Shown in pieces: positions 46,725 to 57,180 of a DNA stretch of 64,000 nt. The DNA comes from Trichocoleus desertorum NBK24 (lineage in GTDB: Bacteria > Cyanobacteriota > Cyanobacteriia > FACHB-46). Location: the NCBI RefSeq assembly GCF_030409055.1, contig NZ_CP116619.1:2184628-2248627 (forward strand), written 5' to 3'. The notes under the pieces are model-generated. The model was not told the DNA's origin, searched no databases, and saw only the letters and a program-made list of their open reading frames with translations. Each line of letters begins with the position of its first letter. The stretch's first letter is position 1. The translations under genes were made by a program, and so were the position numbers.

Positions 46725-48275
46725 ATGATTTTCCCGGATTTTTCGCAATTCTCAGCCCTCGCTCAGCAAGGTAATTTCATTCCGGTTTACCAGGAATGGG
46801 TGGCAGATTTGGAAACGCCTGTTTCAGCTTGGTATAAAGTTTGTGCGGGACAACCCTACAGTTTTTTGCTGGAATCTGTAGAGGGGGGTGAGCAACTGGC
46901 TCGCTACAGTTTATTGGGTTGCGATCCGCTGTGGATTTTGGAATCAAGGGGCGATCGCACCACCCAAACTCATCGCAATGGTTCCGTTCAGGAATTTTCC
47001 GGTAATCCATTAGATATTTTGGCGAGTTGCTTGCAACCTTACCAACCTGTCAAACTGCCAGAACTCCCTCCTGGCATTGGGGGACTGTTTGGGTTCTGGG
47101 GCTATGAATTGATTCGCTGGATGGAGTCACGGGTGCCTGTTTACCCCGCTACAGAAGCAGACCTCCCCGATGGTTTGTGGATGCAAGTCGATAACTTGCT
47201 GATTTTTGATCAAGTGAAGCGCAAAATTTGGGCGATCGCCTATGCCGACGTACAAAAGCCCGATGTAGACCTTGCCCAGGCTTATCAGCAAGCTTGCGAT
47301 CGCGTCCAACAGTTGGTCAACAAATTGCAGTTACCGCTCTCTGGCACCGATACCGTTTTGGCTTGGACACCACCCAGCAGTAGTAGTGGGCAAGCACCTC
47401 CCCTGAACTACACCAGCAACACTTCACAAGCTGAGTTCTGCGCCAATGTGGAGAAAGCTAAAGAACACATCAAAGCGGGTGACATTTTCCAAGTCGTGAT
47501 TTCGCAGCAATTGAGTACAGAATACAGTGGAGACCCATTTGCGCTCTACCGTTCCCTGCGCCTGATCAATCCCTCGCCCTACATGGCTTATTTCCACTTC
47601 CAAGACTGGCAGATTATTGGCTCTAGTCCAGAAGTTATGGTTAAAGCCGAACGGACTGCCGACCCGCAAAGCCCTCTAACTGCAACTTTACGCCCGATTG
47701 CAGGTACTCGTCCCCGTGGCAAAACTCCTACCGAGGATGAGGCTTTGGCCAAAGATTTGCTCCAAGACCCAAAAGAGATTGCAGAACATGTGATGCTGGT
47801 CGATTTGGGTCGTAATGACTTGGGGCGTGTCTGTCGGAGTGGCACAGTCAAAGTTGATCAGGTGATGGTGATTGAGCGCTACTCTCACGTCATGCACATC
47901 GTCAGTAATGTCATCGGCGAATTAGCTGCTGACAAAACAGCCTGGGATTTGTTGAAAGCTTGCTTCCCTGCGGGCACCGTCAGTGGCGCGCCTAAAATTC
48001 GAGCGATGGAAATTATCCATGACTTGGAGCCTTGTCGGCGGGGGCCTTATTCTGGGGCTTATGGCTACTACGATTTTGAGGGGCAGCTCAATACCGCGAT
48101 CGCCATTCGGACAATGGTGGTACGCAACCAAGGCAATGGCAAACATCGGGTAAGTGTGCAAGCGGGAGCAGGCTTAGTAGCAGATTCGGAGCCAGAACGC
48201 GAATACCAAGAAACTCTCAATAAAGCCAGAGGTCTGCTAGAAGCCATTCGCTGCCTCCATTCTGGCTCCGCTTAG
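46725..48275 (+). CDS. trpE: Anthranilate synthase component I
   Basis: TrpE makes anthranilate from chorismate for tryptophan synthesis, with ammonia supplied by TrpG. The product (about 516 residues) has the N-terminal regulatory part (SFLLESVEGGEQLARYSLLG, which carries the Ser of the tryptophan feedback pocket) and the chorismate-binding core: KEHIKAGDIFQVVISQQLS, RPIAGTRPRGKTPTEDEALA, LVDLGRNDLGRVCRSGTV and CFPAGTVSGAPKIRAMEII. I chose ATG 46725 because homologues begin MIFPDF; GTG 46695 would add ten residues. No fused TrpG domain is present. No leader peptide was seen. Confidence 0.93.
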   Translation: MIFPDFSQFSALAQQGNFIPVYQEWVADLETPVSAWYKVCAGQPYSFLLESVEGGEQLARYSLLGCDPLWILESRGDRTTQTHRNGSVQEFSGNPLDILASCLQPYQPVKLPELPPGIGGLFGFWGYELIRWMESRVPVYPATEADLPDGLWMQVDNLLIFDQVKRKIWAIAYADVQKPDVDLAQAYQQACDRVQQLVNKLQLPLSGTDTVLAWTPPSSSSGQAPPLNYTSNTSQAEFCANVEKAKEHIKAGDIFQVVISQQLSTEYSGDPFALYRSLRLINPSPYMAYFHFQDWQIIGSSPEVMVKAERTADPQSPLTATLRPIAGTRPRGKTPTEDEALAKDLLQDPKEIAEHVMLVDLGRNDLGRVCRSGTVKVDQVMVIERYSHVMHIVSNVIGELAADKTAWDLLKACFPAGTVSGAPKIRAMEIIHDLEPCRRGPYSGAYGYYDFEGQLNTAIAIRTMVVRNQGNGKHRVSVQAGAGLVADSEPEREYQETLNKARGLLEAIRCLHSGSA

Positions 48276-48343
48276 GCAAGTGTAAGCCAGCATACTTGAC
48301 CTTACCTTAAGCAGCAGTTACCCTAATTGAGCCATACTGCCGC

Positions 48344-48377
48344 TTTGTGAGTGAACTTTGTGAGTGAACTTTGTGAG
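48344..48377 (+). repeat. Tandem 13-bp repeat upstream of the Crp/Fnr gene
   Basis: TTTGTGAGTGAAC occurs twice in exact copy, followed by the partial copy TTTGTGAG. The partial copy forms the left arm of the CRP-type palindrome. Confidence 0.8.
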
Positions 48378-48387
48378 CAAAATCACA
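48372..48387. promoter_or_regulatory. Perfect CRP-type operator
   Basis: TGTGA-N6-TCACA is the textbook CRP consensus with both arms intact (TGTGAGCAAAATCACA). It lies 100-115 bases before the Crp/Fnr-family start at 48488. It does not match the NtcA site GTA-N8-TAC. Each upstream repeat also carries a TGTGA half-site. Confidence 0.65.
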
Positions 48388-48487
48388 AGTAGCATAACCA
48401 AAGCTTAACCAAGTCTGAACCCAGCAATTAACTTTCCTTGATCTCAAACATCTAGATTAAGGAAGAGATTTAGCCTGGGTTCTTGGT

Positions 48488-49141
48488 ATGCTCCATTCTT
48501 TTGCCTCTGAAGCAAGCTCTCAGCCTGACTTACGTCAGTTGCTAGAGGAGCTTTACGCAGGTCGAAGCCTATACCCCTATAGCAGTGGTCAAGCTATCCG
48601 CATGGCTCCCCATGAGGTTTGGATTGTCTGTCGTGGTGTGGTGCAACTAAGCACTTTGTATTCCAATGGAGACGAAGCTTTACTTGGCTTAGCGGGGCCT
48701 TCTATGCCTTTTGGCCTACCCTTCACCCTCACCAATCCCTACCAAGCTACGGCTCTATCCGCTGTAGATTTAATGCGGTTAACGATCTCTGAGGTAGAAC
48801 AATCTCCTACCTTGACCAAAGGCATTCTGCGCCATATTAACCGCCGCCTACGACAAACCGAGGCGATTCTAGCTTTAGTGGGTCACCGCCGAGTTAAAGA
48901 TCGGCTCTGTCATTTGTTGTTGTTGCTCCAGCAAGAAATTGGGGTTCCAACGACCGAAGGCACTCGCTTGGGAGTCCGGTTAACTCATCAGCACTTAGCC
49001 AATGCGATCGGTACGACACGGGTCACAGTTACTCGACTGTTGGGCCAACTGCGCGAAGAAGGATGGCTGAACATCGATCGCGATCACCACATTGTGATGC
49101 CAGTGCTGCCATCTCACTCCAACTTACAGGCCAGCCGTTAG
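48488..49141 (+). CDS. Crp/Fnr-family transcription regulator
   Basis: A 217-residue regulator with an N-terminal cyclic-nucleotide-type beta barrel (about 40-120: [32 protein letters not shown]) and a C-terminal winged helix (about 150-205: [31 protein letters not shown]). The barrel lacks a recognisable cAMP phosphate-binding GExxxRSA motif, so it may sense another ligand or none. It is not NtcA. A perfect CRP-type site and TGTGA repeats lie upstream, which may mean autoregulation or control by a true cAMP receptor protein. Its last 18 bases overlap the convergent rlpA gene. Confidence 0.85.
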   Translation: MLHSFASEASSQPDLRQLLEELYAGRSLYPYSSGQAIRMAPHEVWIVCRGVVQLSTLYSNGDEALLGLAGPSMPFGLPFTLTNPYQATALSAVDLMRLTISEVEQSPTLTKGILRHINRRLRQTEAILALVGHRRVKDRLCHLLLLLQQEIGVPTTEGTRLGVRLTHQHLANAIGTTRVTVTRLLGQLREEGWLNIDRDHHIVMPVLPSHSNLQASR

Positions 49142-50467
49142 TTGGGAACCCGTAGCGAGGCGCTGAGATCCATTGGGCCGCATAATCACCGCTTGGAAGG
49201 AAATCACACCTGCATCCTCGCTGTTGATTTGACGAGCCGCTTCCCGTGATAGATCCAGAACTCGGTTGTCTACATAGGGGCCACGGTCATTAATTCGGAC
49301 AATGACTGAGTGACCACTGTTGAGGTTTGTAACTTTGAGATAGGTATCGAAGGGGAGCGAAGGGTGAGCGGCTGTTAGCTCATTTTGGTTAAAGGTTTCC
49401 CCGGTAGCAGTCAATCGGCCATGAAAATAGGGGCCGTACCAAGAAGCCAGCCCCTCAATCTTGCGATCCGTTTCTACCAAGCCGTACATTTTAGCCTGGG
49501 CTTCCGCTAGGGTCAGGGGTGGGGTTGACAAAGCAATGCGTAAGTTGTTGACCCACTCCACCGCTAGCAACTCGCGAGTACGGTTCATGTGAGCAGCGAT
49601 CGCCGGATCAACCGCAAACAAAATGCGATCGCCCAATTTACCAGCCGGATTTCCCTGAGTCAGACCCACTTGCAGTTGAGCTGCATCAAAGTGAGGGTTT
49701 TGTAAGATCTGCTTAAATCTTGAGGCTACGAGTTCAGCTTGATCACGAGCTGGTAGCTCAGCAATTAAATACCCCTTCACCCACACTTGAAACACGGTGC
49801 GATGAGAGGAATGGGATGAAAAATTTTGGATAAAGGCAGTGTGTAGAAAGGCAGGGCGTTTTTGCTGCCCACTGGCTATAGTCTTGCCTTCTGGATTAAT
49901 GGCTCGGTTGGCTCGGACAACCACGACTGATTTAGCAGCGTTAAGACTATTTTCATGCCCCTGCCAAGAAAACAGATCTTTAAATAGCCGCAGAACTTGG
50001 CCTGGATAGTGATCCATGAAGTTCTTGCCAGCATTAGAGGTGATGGCGAGAGATCGGGCAGCCCAGAGTTGGGGTTCTACTTTGATACCCGTAATACCAG
50101 CATTTACAACGGCAGGCGTGACTCTGAACTTGGGAGAAAAAAGTGGATTTTCAACCGGATTGAACCAGGTAGTGGTTGAAGAAGAGACTAAAGCACTTTG
50201 ACGCTGTGGGCGCGGGGATAGGGTCAGAAGTGCAAGCCTAGGTGAATAGGTGCTGTAAAGACTGGAGGAGACGGAGGGTTGGAACCAAGCTGAAGTGGAC
50301 TTATGAGGGGGTCGGTTTACCACCGAAAGCATCTTGGCAGGAAAGTTACTGAGTAGACGTTCGGGAGCCTTAAACAAACTTTGACCCGATGACAAAAAGT
50401 ACTCTGCTTGGGATGCAACCCAGACAAGACAAAATAGCAACATGGATAAATGCTTGAGAGGATGCAC
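49124..50467 (-). CDS. rlpA: RlpA-like septal lytic transglycosylase or binding protein
   Basis: The C-terminal 100 residues form the double-psi beta-barrel of Rlp[36 protein letters not shown] with the catalytic-region Glu and His, then [24 protein letters not shown] with the Asp. RlpA cuts or binds naked glycan strands. The preceding 300 residues are not recognised and include a stretch with processing-type repeated hydrophobic and basic parts ([22 protein letters not shown]), which resembles a cyanobacterial RlpA-like N-terminal region. The N-terminus is uncertain: the frame opens at TTG 50575, with GTG 50467 and ATG 50443 as alternatives; a hydrophobic export segment ([14 protein letters not shown]) follows the latter two. 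Confidence 0.8.
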   Translation of the reverse strand: MHPLKHLSMLLFCLVWVASQAEYFLSSGQSLFKAPERLLSNFPAKMLSVVNRPPHKSTSAWFQPSVSSSLYSTYSPRLALLTLSPRPQRQSALVSSSTTTWFNPVENPLFSPKFRVTPAVVNAGITGIKVEPQLWAARSLAITSNAGKNFMDHYPGQVLRLFKDLFSWQGHENSLNAAKSVVVVRANRAINPEGKTIASGQQKRPAFLHTAFIQNFSSHSSHRTVFQVWVKGYLIAELPARDQAELVASRFKQILQNPHFDAAQLQVGLTQGNPAGKLGDRILFAVDPAIAAHMNRTRELLAVEWVNNLRIALSTPPLTLAEAQAKMYGLVETDRKIEGLASWYGPYFHGRLTATGETFNQNELTAAHPSLPFDTYLKVTNLNSGHSVIVRINDRGPYVDNRVLDLSREAARQINSEDAGVISFQAVIMRPNGSQRLATGSQLTAGL

Positions 50468-50654
50468 GAAACGTTGAATACAGTAGTGCTGTATACAACT
50501 TCTGTTAGCTAGGTAGTAGAGTATACTAACTCTTACCACGAAATAATCCACCCATGGGGTGAAACCCCCTATCAATCCTAAGTAGAGAGTTTTTTCATCA
50601 AAACTCTTATCTAGGCGCAGCCATTTTTTCCTGGTAAGTTGCCACTATTGTCTA

Positions 50655-51524
50655 GTGGAATGGAAGTTTTGGGTGGAGTTAAAAGCTCGACTACAGCATC
50701 ACTTAACGCAGGTTGCCCGCGATCGCGATCCTTATTTAGCCACCGCTGGCCACTTCTTTGTTCAACAATACATCCGTCAGCAGTTAGAACAATGGGGCCA
50801 GGTAGCGATCCAAAACTTTCAGGTTCAGGGGATGAGCCTGCAAAACTTGATTTTGGATTTGCCAGGGGCCACGAAAACGAACGCGAACAGAGCCAGACTA
50901 CCAATTTTGATTGGGGCTCATTATGACGCCGTTATAGGCTCCTCCGGCGCAGATGACAACGCCACTGGGATTGCAGTGCTGCTGGAGCTAGCAAAAGCTT
51001 TCTGCCAAGAACCTGCCCGTCATCCGATTCGATTGGTTGCTTTTGATTTTGAAGAAACGAGCTATAACCTTGCAGGCAGCACCTATTATGCAAACTCGCT
51101 CCAGGAGGAGCCACTGCGGTTGATGCTGGCGTTAGAAATGCTGGGGTATTGCGATCGCACCCCTGGCTCTCAGCAATACCCACCAGGCTTAAAGTATTTT
51201 TTTCCCAACCAAGGCAACTTCATCGGCTTGATTGGCAACTTGAAAACAATTCCAGATTTAATTCACCTCAGCCGTCATTTGCGTCGGGCAGGTGTGCCTT
51301 GTCGTTGGTTGCCTGCGGGAAAAAAAGGCTTGATTCTGCCAGATACCCGTCGCAGTGACCATGCAGCCTTTTGGGATCGAGGCGATCGCGCCCTGATGGT
51401 GACAGATACGGCGCATCTGCGAAATCCGCACTATCATAAGCCCAGCGATCGCCTCGAAACGCTCGATCTGGATTTTTTGACAGGGATTTGTCGAGGCTTA
51501 GAAATGGGAATTCGATCTTCGTAA
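50655..51524 (+). CDS. M28-family zinc aminopeptidase-like protein
   Basis: A 289-residue peptidase of the M28 group. The two-metal site is visible: His89 and Asp91 in LIGAHYDAVIGSSGADDNATG (with bridging Asp100), Glu133-Glu134 in FDFEETSY (catalytic base and ligand) and RRSDHAAFWDRGDRALMVTDTA with the C-terminal His. No signal peptide is evident, so it may be cytoplasmic. GTG 50655 was taken as start. It is divergent from rlpA, which suggests but does not prove a cell-wall link. Substrate unknown. Confidence 0.85.
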   Translation: MEWKFWVELKARLQHHLTQVARDRDPYLATAGHFFVQQYIRQQLEQWGQVAIQNFQVQGMSLQNLILDLPGATKTNANRARLPILIGAHYDAVIGSSGADDNATGIAVLLELAKAFCQEPARHPIRLVAFDFEETSYNLAGSTYYANSLQEEPLRLMLALEMLGYCDRTPGSQQYPPGLKYFFPNQGNFIGLIGNLKTIPDLIHLSRHLRRAGVPCRWLPAGKKGLILPDTRRSDHAAFWDRGDRALMVTDTAHLRNPHYHKPSDRLETLDLDFLTGICRGLEMGIRSS

Positions 51525-51534
51525 GCCAGTTACT

Positions 51535-52374
51535 TCAAATGCTAGTCGAGGTGGAACTGGAGTTGTAATAGGAACTCTGACTGGGTTGGTAGAGGGCGAT
51601 CGCCTCATAGTCAGGTTGCCAGATTCTCGATGCTTCTAGCGGGGCTTGGATCGGTCTGCCAATATAGCGAGTCACCTTCACCCGATAACCGGGCATCCCT
51701 TCGGCGTGAAGCGGTGGGGTTCTCTCTAAGGTTTCGGCAGTCACGTTCACAGCAAAAGGGCAAGGCGTTGCTCCCCAAACCCTAGAAGTGACTTCTCCTC
51801 GCTCTGGATCAACCTCTAGTCGTAGTTGCAAAGGCACAGCACTCGTGTTTCTCACCATCAAATCTTTGTAACCATAGGCAACTGTGGCATCTCGTCCCAG
51901 CGGAAAGAAACGCTTGCTGCCGTACGGGTCGATGCTGTGATGATGACGTTCTAGAATCTCAAATCCGGCAAGTAAAAAAGCATTGAATAAATTGGTGGAA
52001 ATCAGGCACAGCCCTCCCCCAAAATCTAGCTTGACTTCGCCTCGAACAAAGACTGGGCCCTGACGAAAGCCGCTAAAACGAGTGGGACGGGGGACTCGAT
52101 GCCAAAAGCTGAATATTTGCTGGGGTTGGATCACCAAGCCATGAATCTTCCGGGCTGCTAATTGCAGGTTCCATAGCCGATCTTCGCTCACCTGAGGGGA
52201 GTCAGGCCGTGGAGGAATCGGAGTTGTAAATTGGCTCCACAGACAGGGATAGCGCCCAGTCTGTTCTGGCTGACGTAGACGAGCGTAGTACCAAGGGTAA
52301 CCCTGCCTCCAAGCAACCCCATATTTCAATCCCGATTTCAGCGAAGTTTTGCAGGCTTGGCAGATTTGTTTCAT
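51535..52374 (-). CDS. VanW family protein
   Basis: A protein of the VanW family, found in some vancomycin-resistance clusters but with unknown biochemistry. Marks are IFSFWHRVPRPTRFSGFRQGPVFVRGEVKLDFGGGLCLISTNLF, of which the GGGLCLIST core is diagnostic, and the following HHHSIDPYGSKRFFPLGRDATVAYGYKDLMVRN. ATG 52374 gives a start at MKQICQACKTS; an ATG at 52458 would add 28 residues. The Ser/Tyr-rich tail is probably disordered. Ends 10 bases from the convergent M28 gene. Confidence 0.88.
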   Translation of the reverse strand: MKQICQACKTSLKSGLKYGVAWRQGYPWYYARLRQPEQTGRYPCLWSQFTTPIPPRPDSPQVSEDRLWNLQLAARKIHGLVIQPQQIFSFWHRVPRPTRFSGFRQGPVFVRGEVKLDFGGGLCLISTNLFNAFLLAGFEILERHHHSIDPYGSKRFFPLGRDATVAYGYKDLMVRNTSAVPLQLRLEVDPERGEVTSRVWGATPCPFAVNVTAETLERTPPLHAEGMPGYRVKVTRYIGRPIQAPLEASRIWQPDYEAIALYQPSQSSYYNSSSTSTSI

Positions 52375-52528
52375 GCTGTTGAGATGAAGCTTAGTGAATG
52401 CAACGCCCTGAGCAATGCTGATTCCTAAAAACCCATAAAATTTATCGCTCAAGAGCATTCATAGGGTTCGGAAACTTAAGCAAAATTACAGCAATACGAA
52501 CGAACGCGGTAATGGTTGAGGAACCGAA

Positions 52529-55500
52529 ATGTCTGGTGTATTTGATTCGCGTTGGCAATTTTGGATTGATCGAGGCGGCACGTTCACCGATATTGTGGCG
52601 CGACGGCATGATGGTAAGCTAGTTGTCCACAAGCTGCTATCAGAAAACCCTGAACGCTATGCTGACGCACCTCTACAAGGCATTCGAGAGTTGTTGGAAA
52701 TAGCGGCTGAGGCACCTGTCCCAGCAGAGCAGATTGCAGCAGTGAAGATGGGAACGACGGTGGCAACCAATGCCTTACTGGAGCGAAAGGGCGATCGCAC
52801 GCTACTCCTCATCACCAAAGGCTTCCAAGATGCGTTGCGGATCGGCTACCAAAACCGCCCGAATATCTTTGCCCGTCAAATCATCCTGCCCGAAATGCTT
52901 TATGAGCAGGTGATTGAGGTGGAGGAACGATACACGGCTCAAGGTGAAGAATTAATTCCAGTGAATCTGGAAGCCCTTCGTCCTGAGTTACAAGCAGCTT
53001 ATGAAAGCGGGATTCGGGCTTGTGCGATCGCCTTTCTCCACGGCTACCGTTACCCCAACCATGAACAACAAGTTGCAGCATTGGCGCGAGAGATAGGTTT
53101 TACGCAAATTTCGGTCTCTCACGAAGTCAGTCCCTTGATGAAACTGGTGAGTCGGGGAGATACGACGGTGGTGGATGCCTATCTGTCTCCGATTCTGCGG
53201 CGCTATGTCGATCGCATGGCGGCTCAGTTGGGGGATACGCAACTGATGTTTATGCAATCTAATGGGGGACTGACCGACGCGAAGTTTTTCCAAGGCAAAG
53301 ACAGTATCCTTTCGGGGCCTGCGGGAGGGATTGTTGGTGCAGTCCAAACCAGCAAATTAGCAGGATTTGACCAGATCATCACCTTTGATATGGGTGGTAC
53401 CTCGACCGATGTCGCCCACTACAACGGCGAATACGAGCGCACCTTTGAAACTGAAGTGGCGGGTGTGCGGATGCGATCGCCGATGATGTCGATTCACACT
53501 GTGGCAGCGGGCGGTGGCTCAATTCTGCAATTTGACGGATCACGCTATCGAGTGGGGCCAGAGTCAGCAGGGGCAAATCCTGGGCCTGCTTGTTATCGCA
53601 AAAATGGCCCCTTAACGGTAACTGATGCCAATGTTATGGTCGGCAAGTTGTATCCCCAGTTCTTCCCCAAAGTCTTTGGCCCCCAAGGGGATTTGCCACT
53701 AGATGCTGAAGTAGTGCAAGAGAAATTTGCTGAACTCGCCGCACAAATTCGTGAAGCTACGGGAGACAATCGTACTCCAGAACAAGTAGCTCAAGGATTT
53801 CTGGCGATCGCTGTCGAGAAGATGGCGAATGCAATCAAGAAAATCTCGGTGCAGCGGGGTTATGACGTTTCGGAATACACTCTCTGCTGTTTTGGCGGTG
53901 CGGGCGGACAACATGCTTGTGCGATCGCGGATGCTCTGGGAATGAGGCAGGTGTTTATCCATCCGTTCGCAGGTGTGCTTTCTGCTTATGGGATGGGTTT
54001 GGCGGATCTGCGAATATTGCGAGAGCGATCGGTTGAGGCGAAATTGACAGACACCTTGATTCCAGAGTTAGATCGACTGCTGACAGACCTTGCCACCGAT
54101 GCAAAAGCAGAACTGACTCCGTTGGGTAATGAGGCCCCCCTAACCCCCCAAGAGTGGGGGGAACTGGAGTTTTCGAATATTCAAGTTCTTCCTAAGGTGC
54201 ATTTGCGTTATGAAGGGACAGACTCAGCGCTGATTGTGGAGTTTGGCAAGATTCCAGATATGGTGGCTCGGTTTGAAGCAGCTCACCAACAGCGATATGG
54301 CTTTACTGCGCCCCACAAACCCTTGATTGTCGAAGCGGTTTCGGTGGAAGTGGTGGGCGTTACCGAGATTCCTGAAGAAGCGATCGCTGAGCAGCGGCGA
54401 ACTGGAGAACCAGAGGTGATCGCAACTGTCCAAATGTTCACCGGAGATACTTGGCACGATACCCCCGTTTTCGATCGCGCCCATCTCCAACCCAGCGATC
54501 GCATTACTGGCCCAGCGATCATCGTTGAAGCCACTGGAACTAACGTGATTGAACCCGGATGGCAGGCGCAGGTGAATGAACGCAATCATTTAGTGCTCCA
54601 ACGCATTCAACCGTTGGCAAGGCAGCAAGCGATCGGCACTGATGTTGATCCGGTGATGTTGGAGATTTTCAACAACTTGTTTATGGCGATCGCGGAACAG
54701 ATGGGGTTTACGCTGCAAAACACCAGCTACTCGGTCAACATCAAGGAGCGGTTGGATTTCTCCTGTGCGATTTTTGACGGGCAGGGACAACTGGTAGCAA
54801 ATGCCCCTCATATCCCAGTGCATTTGGGGTCGATGAGTGAGAGTGTGCAGAGTTTATTGACTGCAAAAGGAGATCAGCTCAAATCAGGTGATGTCTATGC
54901 GATCAACAATCCTTACAATGGCGGGACGCATTTGCCAGATGTCACGGTGATTACGCCTGTGTTTGCAGCAGTTGGCATAGATCACTCTTCACCTCTCTTC
55001 TTCGTCGCTTCTCGCGGTCATCATGCGGATATTGGCGGAATTACACCGGGGTCGATGCCGCCGAATAGTACTTCGGTGGAGCAAGAGGGGATTCTGATCG
55101 ATAACTTCCAAGTGGTAGATCAGGGGCAGTTTCGAGAGCAAGAGCTAGTTGAGTTATTGACTTCTGGGCCTTATCCAGTAAGGAATTTGACGCAGAATTT
55201 AGCCGATTTGCAGGCGCAGATTGCGGCGAATGAGAAGGGGGCGCAAGAGCTGCATCGGATGGTGGAGCATTTTGGTCTAGAGATGGTGCAAGCTTACATG
55301 CGCCATGTGCAGGACAACGCGGAAGAGTCGGTGCGGCGGGTAATTGCGGTGTTGAAGGATGGCTGCTTTACCTATGAGATGGATGATGGCAGCCAGATTC
55401 AAGTAGCGATCGCCATCAACCACACTGCCCGAACTGCCCGGATTGACTTCTCTGGCACTTCCCCGCAGCAACCGAACAATTTCAACGCGCCCTTAGCGGT

Positions 55501-56182
55501 GACGAAAGCAGCCGTGCTGTATGTGTTCCGCACGTTGGTAGAGGATGACATTCCCTTAAACGCTGGATGCCTGAAGCCTTTGGAGATTCATATCCCGGAA
55601 GGTTCTATGTTGAATCCAAAGTATCCAGCAGCAGTAGTGGCAGGAAATGTGGAAGTGTCCCAGGCGATCGTGGATACGCTCTACGGGGCATTAGATGTGT
55701 TGGCGGCTTCTCAAGGGACGATGAACAATTTCACCTTTGGCAGCGATCGCTATCAATATTACGAAACCATCTGTGGGGGTTCTGGTGCAGGCCCAATGTT
55801 TGCGGGTACTGATGCCGTGCAGACTCACATGACTAACTCTCGCCTTACAGACCCAGAAGTGCTGGAATGGCGTTTCCCTGTGCTGCTAGAAACCTTTGGA
55901 ATTCGGCCTAACAGCGGGGGGGCGGGAAAGTATCGAGGTGGCAATGGCGTGATTCGTCGCATCCGTTTTCAGGAAGCCATGACTGCGGCAATTCTTTCTA
56001 ACCGGCGTCGCATTCCACCTTTTGGTTTGCAGGGAGGTGAACCAGGGGCGATCGCGCGTAACTGGGTAGAACGACAAGACGGCACCATTGAGCCATTAGA
56101 CAGCAAAGCCGAGGTCGCAATGAACCCCGGCGATGTGTTTGTGATTGAAACCCCCGGTGGTGGCGGTTATGGTTCGCTCTAA
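52529..56182 (+). CDS. 5-oxoprolinase (ATP-hydrolysing), HyuA-HyuB fusion
   Basis: This ATP-dependent enzyme opens 5-oxo-L-proline to glutamate in glutathione turnover, and is related to bacterial hydantoinases. The 1217-residue product joins a HyuA half ([20 protein letters not shown] at the start, [20 protein letters not shown] and [18 protein letters not shown] as actin-like ATPase motifs, [25 protein letters not shown]) to a HyuB half from about residue 705 ([61 protein letters not shown]). This length and order match the eukaryote-like OPLAH. A GC-rich palindrome-like insert lies within codons about 533-546. The gene overlaps the convergent rbsC by 4 bases. Confidence 0.9.
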   Translation: MSGVFDSRWQFWIDRGGTFTDIVARRHDGKLVVHKLLSENPERYADAPLQGIRELLEIAAEAPVPAEQIAAVKMGTTVATNALLERKGDRTLLLITKGFQDALRIGYQNRPNIFARQIILPEMLYEQVIEVEERYTAQGEELIPVNLEALRPELQAAYESGIRACAIAFLHGYRYPNHEQQVAALAREIGFTQISVSHEVSPLMKLVSRGDTTVVDAYLSPILRRYVDRMAAQLGDTQLMFMQSNGGLTDAKFFQGKDSILSGPAGGIVGAVQTSKLAGFDQIITFDMGGTSTDVAHYNGEYERTFETEVAGVRMRSPMMSIHTVAAGGGSILQFDGSRYRVGPESAGANPGPACYRKNGPLTVTDANVMVGKLYPQFFPKVFGPQGDLPLDAEVVQEKFAELAAQIREATGDNRTPEQVAQGFLAIAVEKMANAIKKISVQRGYDVSEYTLCCFGGAGGQHACAIADALGMRQVFIHPFAGVLSAYGMGLADLRILRERSVEAKLTDTLIPELDRLLTDLATDAKAELTPLGNEAPLTPQEWGELEFSNIQVLPKVHLRYEGTDSALIVEFGKIPDMVARFEAAHQQRYGFTAPHKPLIVEAVSVEVVGVTEIPEEAIAEQRRTGEPEVIATVQMFTGDTWHDTPVFDRAHLQPSDRITGPAIIVEATGTNVIEPGWQAQVNERNHLVLQRIQPLARQQAIGTDVDPVMLEIFNNLFMAIAEQMGFTLQNTSYSVNIKERLDFSCAIFDGQGQLVANAPHIPVHLGSMSESVQSLLTAKGDQLKSGDVYAINNPYNGGTHLPDVTVITPVFAAVGIDHSSPLFFVASRGHHADIGGITPGSMPPNSTSVEQEGILIDNFQVVDQGQFREQELVELLTSGPYPVRNLTQNLADLQAQIAANEKGAQELHRMVEHFGLEMVQAYMRHVQDNAEESVRRVIAVLKDGCFTYEMDDGSQIQVAIAINHTARTARIDFSGTSPQQPNNFNAPLAVTKAAVLYVFRTLVEDDIPLNAGCLKPLEIHIPEGSMLNPKYPAAVVAGNVEVSQAIVDTLYGALDVLAASQGTMNNFTFGSDRYQYYETICGGSGAGPMFAGTDAVQTHMTNSRLTDPEVLEWRFPVLLETFGIRPNSGGAGKYRGGNGVIRRIRFQEAMTAAILSNRRRIPPFGLQGGEPGAIARNWVERQDGTIEPLDSKAEVAMNPGDVFVIETPGGGGYGSL
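54131..54164. repeat. GC-rich interspersed-repeat-like palindrome inside the 5-oxoprolinase gene
   Basis: CCCCCCTAACCCCCCAAGAG followed by TGGGGGGAAC forms a C6/G6 hairpin-like block. It is translated as [11 protein letters not shown] between two domains of HyuA. Such C-tract sequences are common extragenic repeats in cyanobacteria, so an in-frame repeat insertion is likely. Confidence 0.5.
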
Positions 56183-57180
56183 CGGCGATTGCGGCGGCGC
56201 AAACGGTCGATCGTCACAGCCGCGATAATCACCAAACCCTTGACCACCAGTTGCCAGAAATAGGACATATTCAGCAAGGTCAAGCCATTGTTGAGCACTG
56301 CGATGATCAACGCACCGACCAATGTGCCGACGATGGTACCAATGCCTCCAGTGAAGCTGGTGCCACCGAGTATCACTGCGGCGATCGCGTCTAGCTCATA
56401 GCCGTTGCCCAACATTCCTGTGGCGCTGTAGAGGCGGCTGGCGCTCATGATGCCCGCTAAACCGGAGAGCAAGCCACTGACACCATATACAAACAGCAGC
56501 ACCCGATTCACTTTAATCCCGGTTAAGCGCGCCGCTCTTGAGTTTCCCCCTACCGCATAGATCTGCACGCCCAATACCGTGCGCCGGAGGACAAACCAGC
56601 TCGCCGCCACTGCCAGTAACGCAATCACCACTAGCCAAGGTATGGGACCAAGATAGTTGTTGCCAATCCAGGCGAAGTTGAGGTCGCGGTTGATCACAGT
56701 TGTGCCGTTCGCCACTAAATAGGCGGTGCCGCGCCAAGCCGTTAACGCACCTAGGGTGACGATAAACGGCGGCAAATCCAGAAAGGCAATCAACGCACCG
56801 TTGGCCAAGCCCATTGCTAGCCCTGCCAGTAGCGCTGCGGGAACAGCCGCCCAACCTAGCGCCGGAATTAGGGAAACGAGCACCGCAACGACCGCAGAAA
56901 CCCCCAGAATCGAGCCAACGGAAAGGTCAATGCCTCCGGTCAGAATTACGAAGGTCATCCCGGTCGCCAGCACGATATTGATTGAGGCTTGGCGAGCGAT
57001 ATTGACTAGGTTGCCAGGAGTTAGGAAGGTCGGCGTGAGAAACGTAAACAGAATGCCAATAATCAGCAGGATGGGCAAAATCCCTGCCACTTGGAGTAAA
57101 TCCCTGGCTCCTTTGCGTTTCTGAGCACGGGGGCGATCGCTGGTCTGGTCTCGACGCGGTCTTAATTCGGTTTGGCTCAT
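56179..57180 (-). CDS. rbsC: Ribose-type ABC transporter permease
   Basis: The membrane subunit of a carbohydrate ABC importer (CUT2 family). After a basic cytoplasmic start come about eight hydrophobic segments, with the RbsC marks [19 protein letters not shown] (near residue 74), [23 protein letters not shown] and [18 protein letters not shown]. The coupling-loop sequence [15 protein letters not shown] is also typical. Its start overlaps the rbsA stop by 4 bases, showing an operon rbsB-rbsA-rbsC. The substrate is a pentose or similar sugar, inferred from the family only. Confidence 0.92.
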   Translation of the reverse strand: MSQTELRPRRDQTSDRPRAQKRKGARDLLQVAGILPILLIIGILFTFLTPTFLTPGNLVNIARQASINIVLATGMTFVILTGGIDLSVGSILGVSAVVAVLVSLIPALGWAAVPAALLAGLAMGLANGALIAFLDLPPFIVTLGALTAWRGTAYLVANGTTVINRDLNFAWIGNNYLGPIPWLVVIALLAVAASWFVLRRTVLGVQIYAVGGNSRAARLTGIKVNRVLLFVYGVSGLLSGLAGIMSASRLYSATGMLGNGYELDAIAAVILGGTSFTGGIGTIVGTLVGALIIAVLNNGLTLLNMSYFWQLVVKGLVIIAAVTIDRLRRRNRR

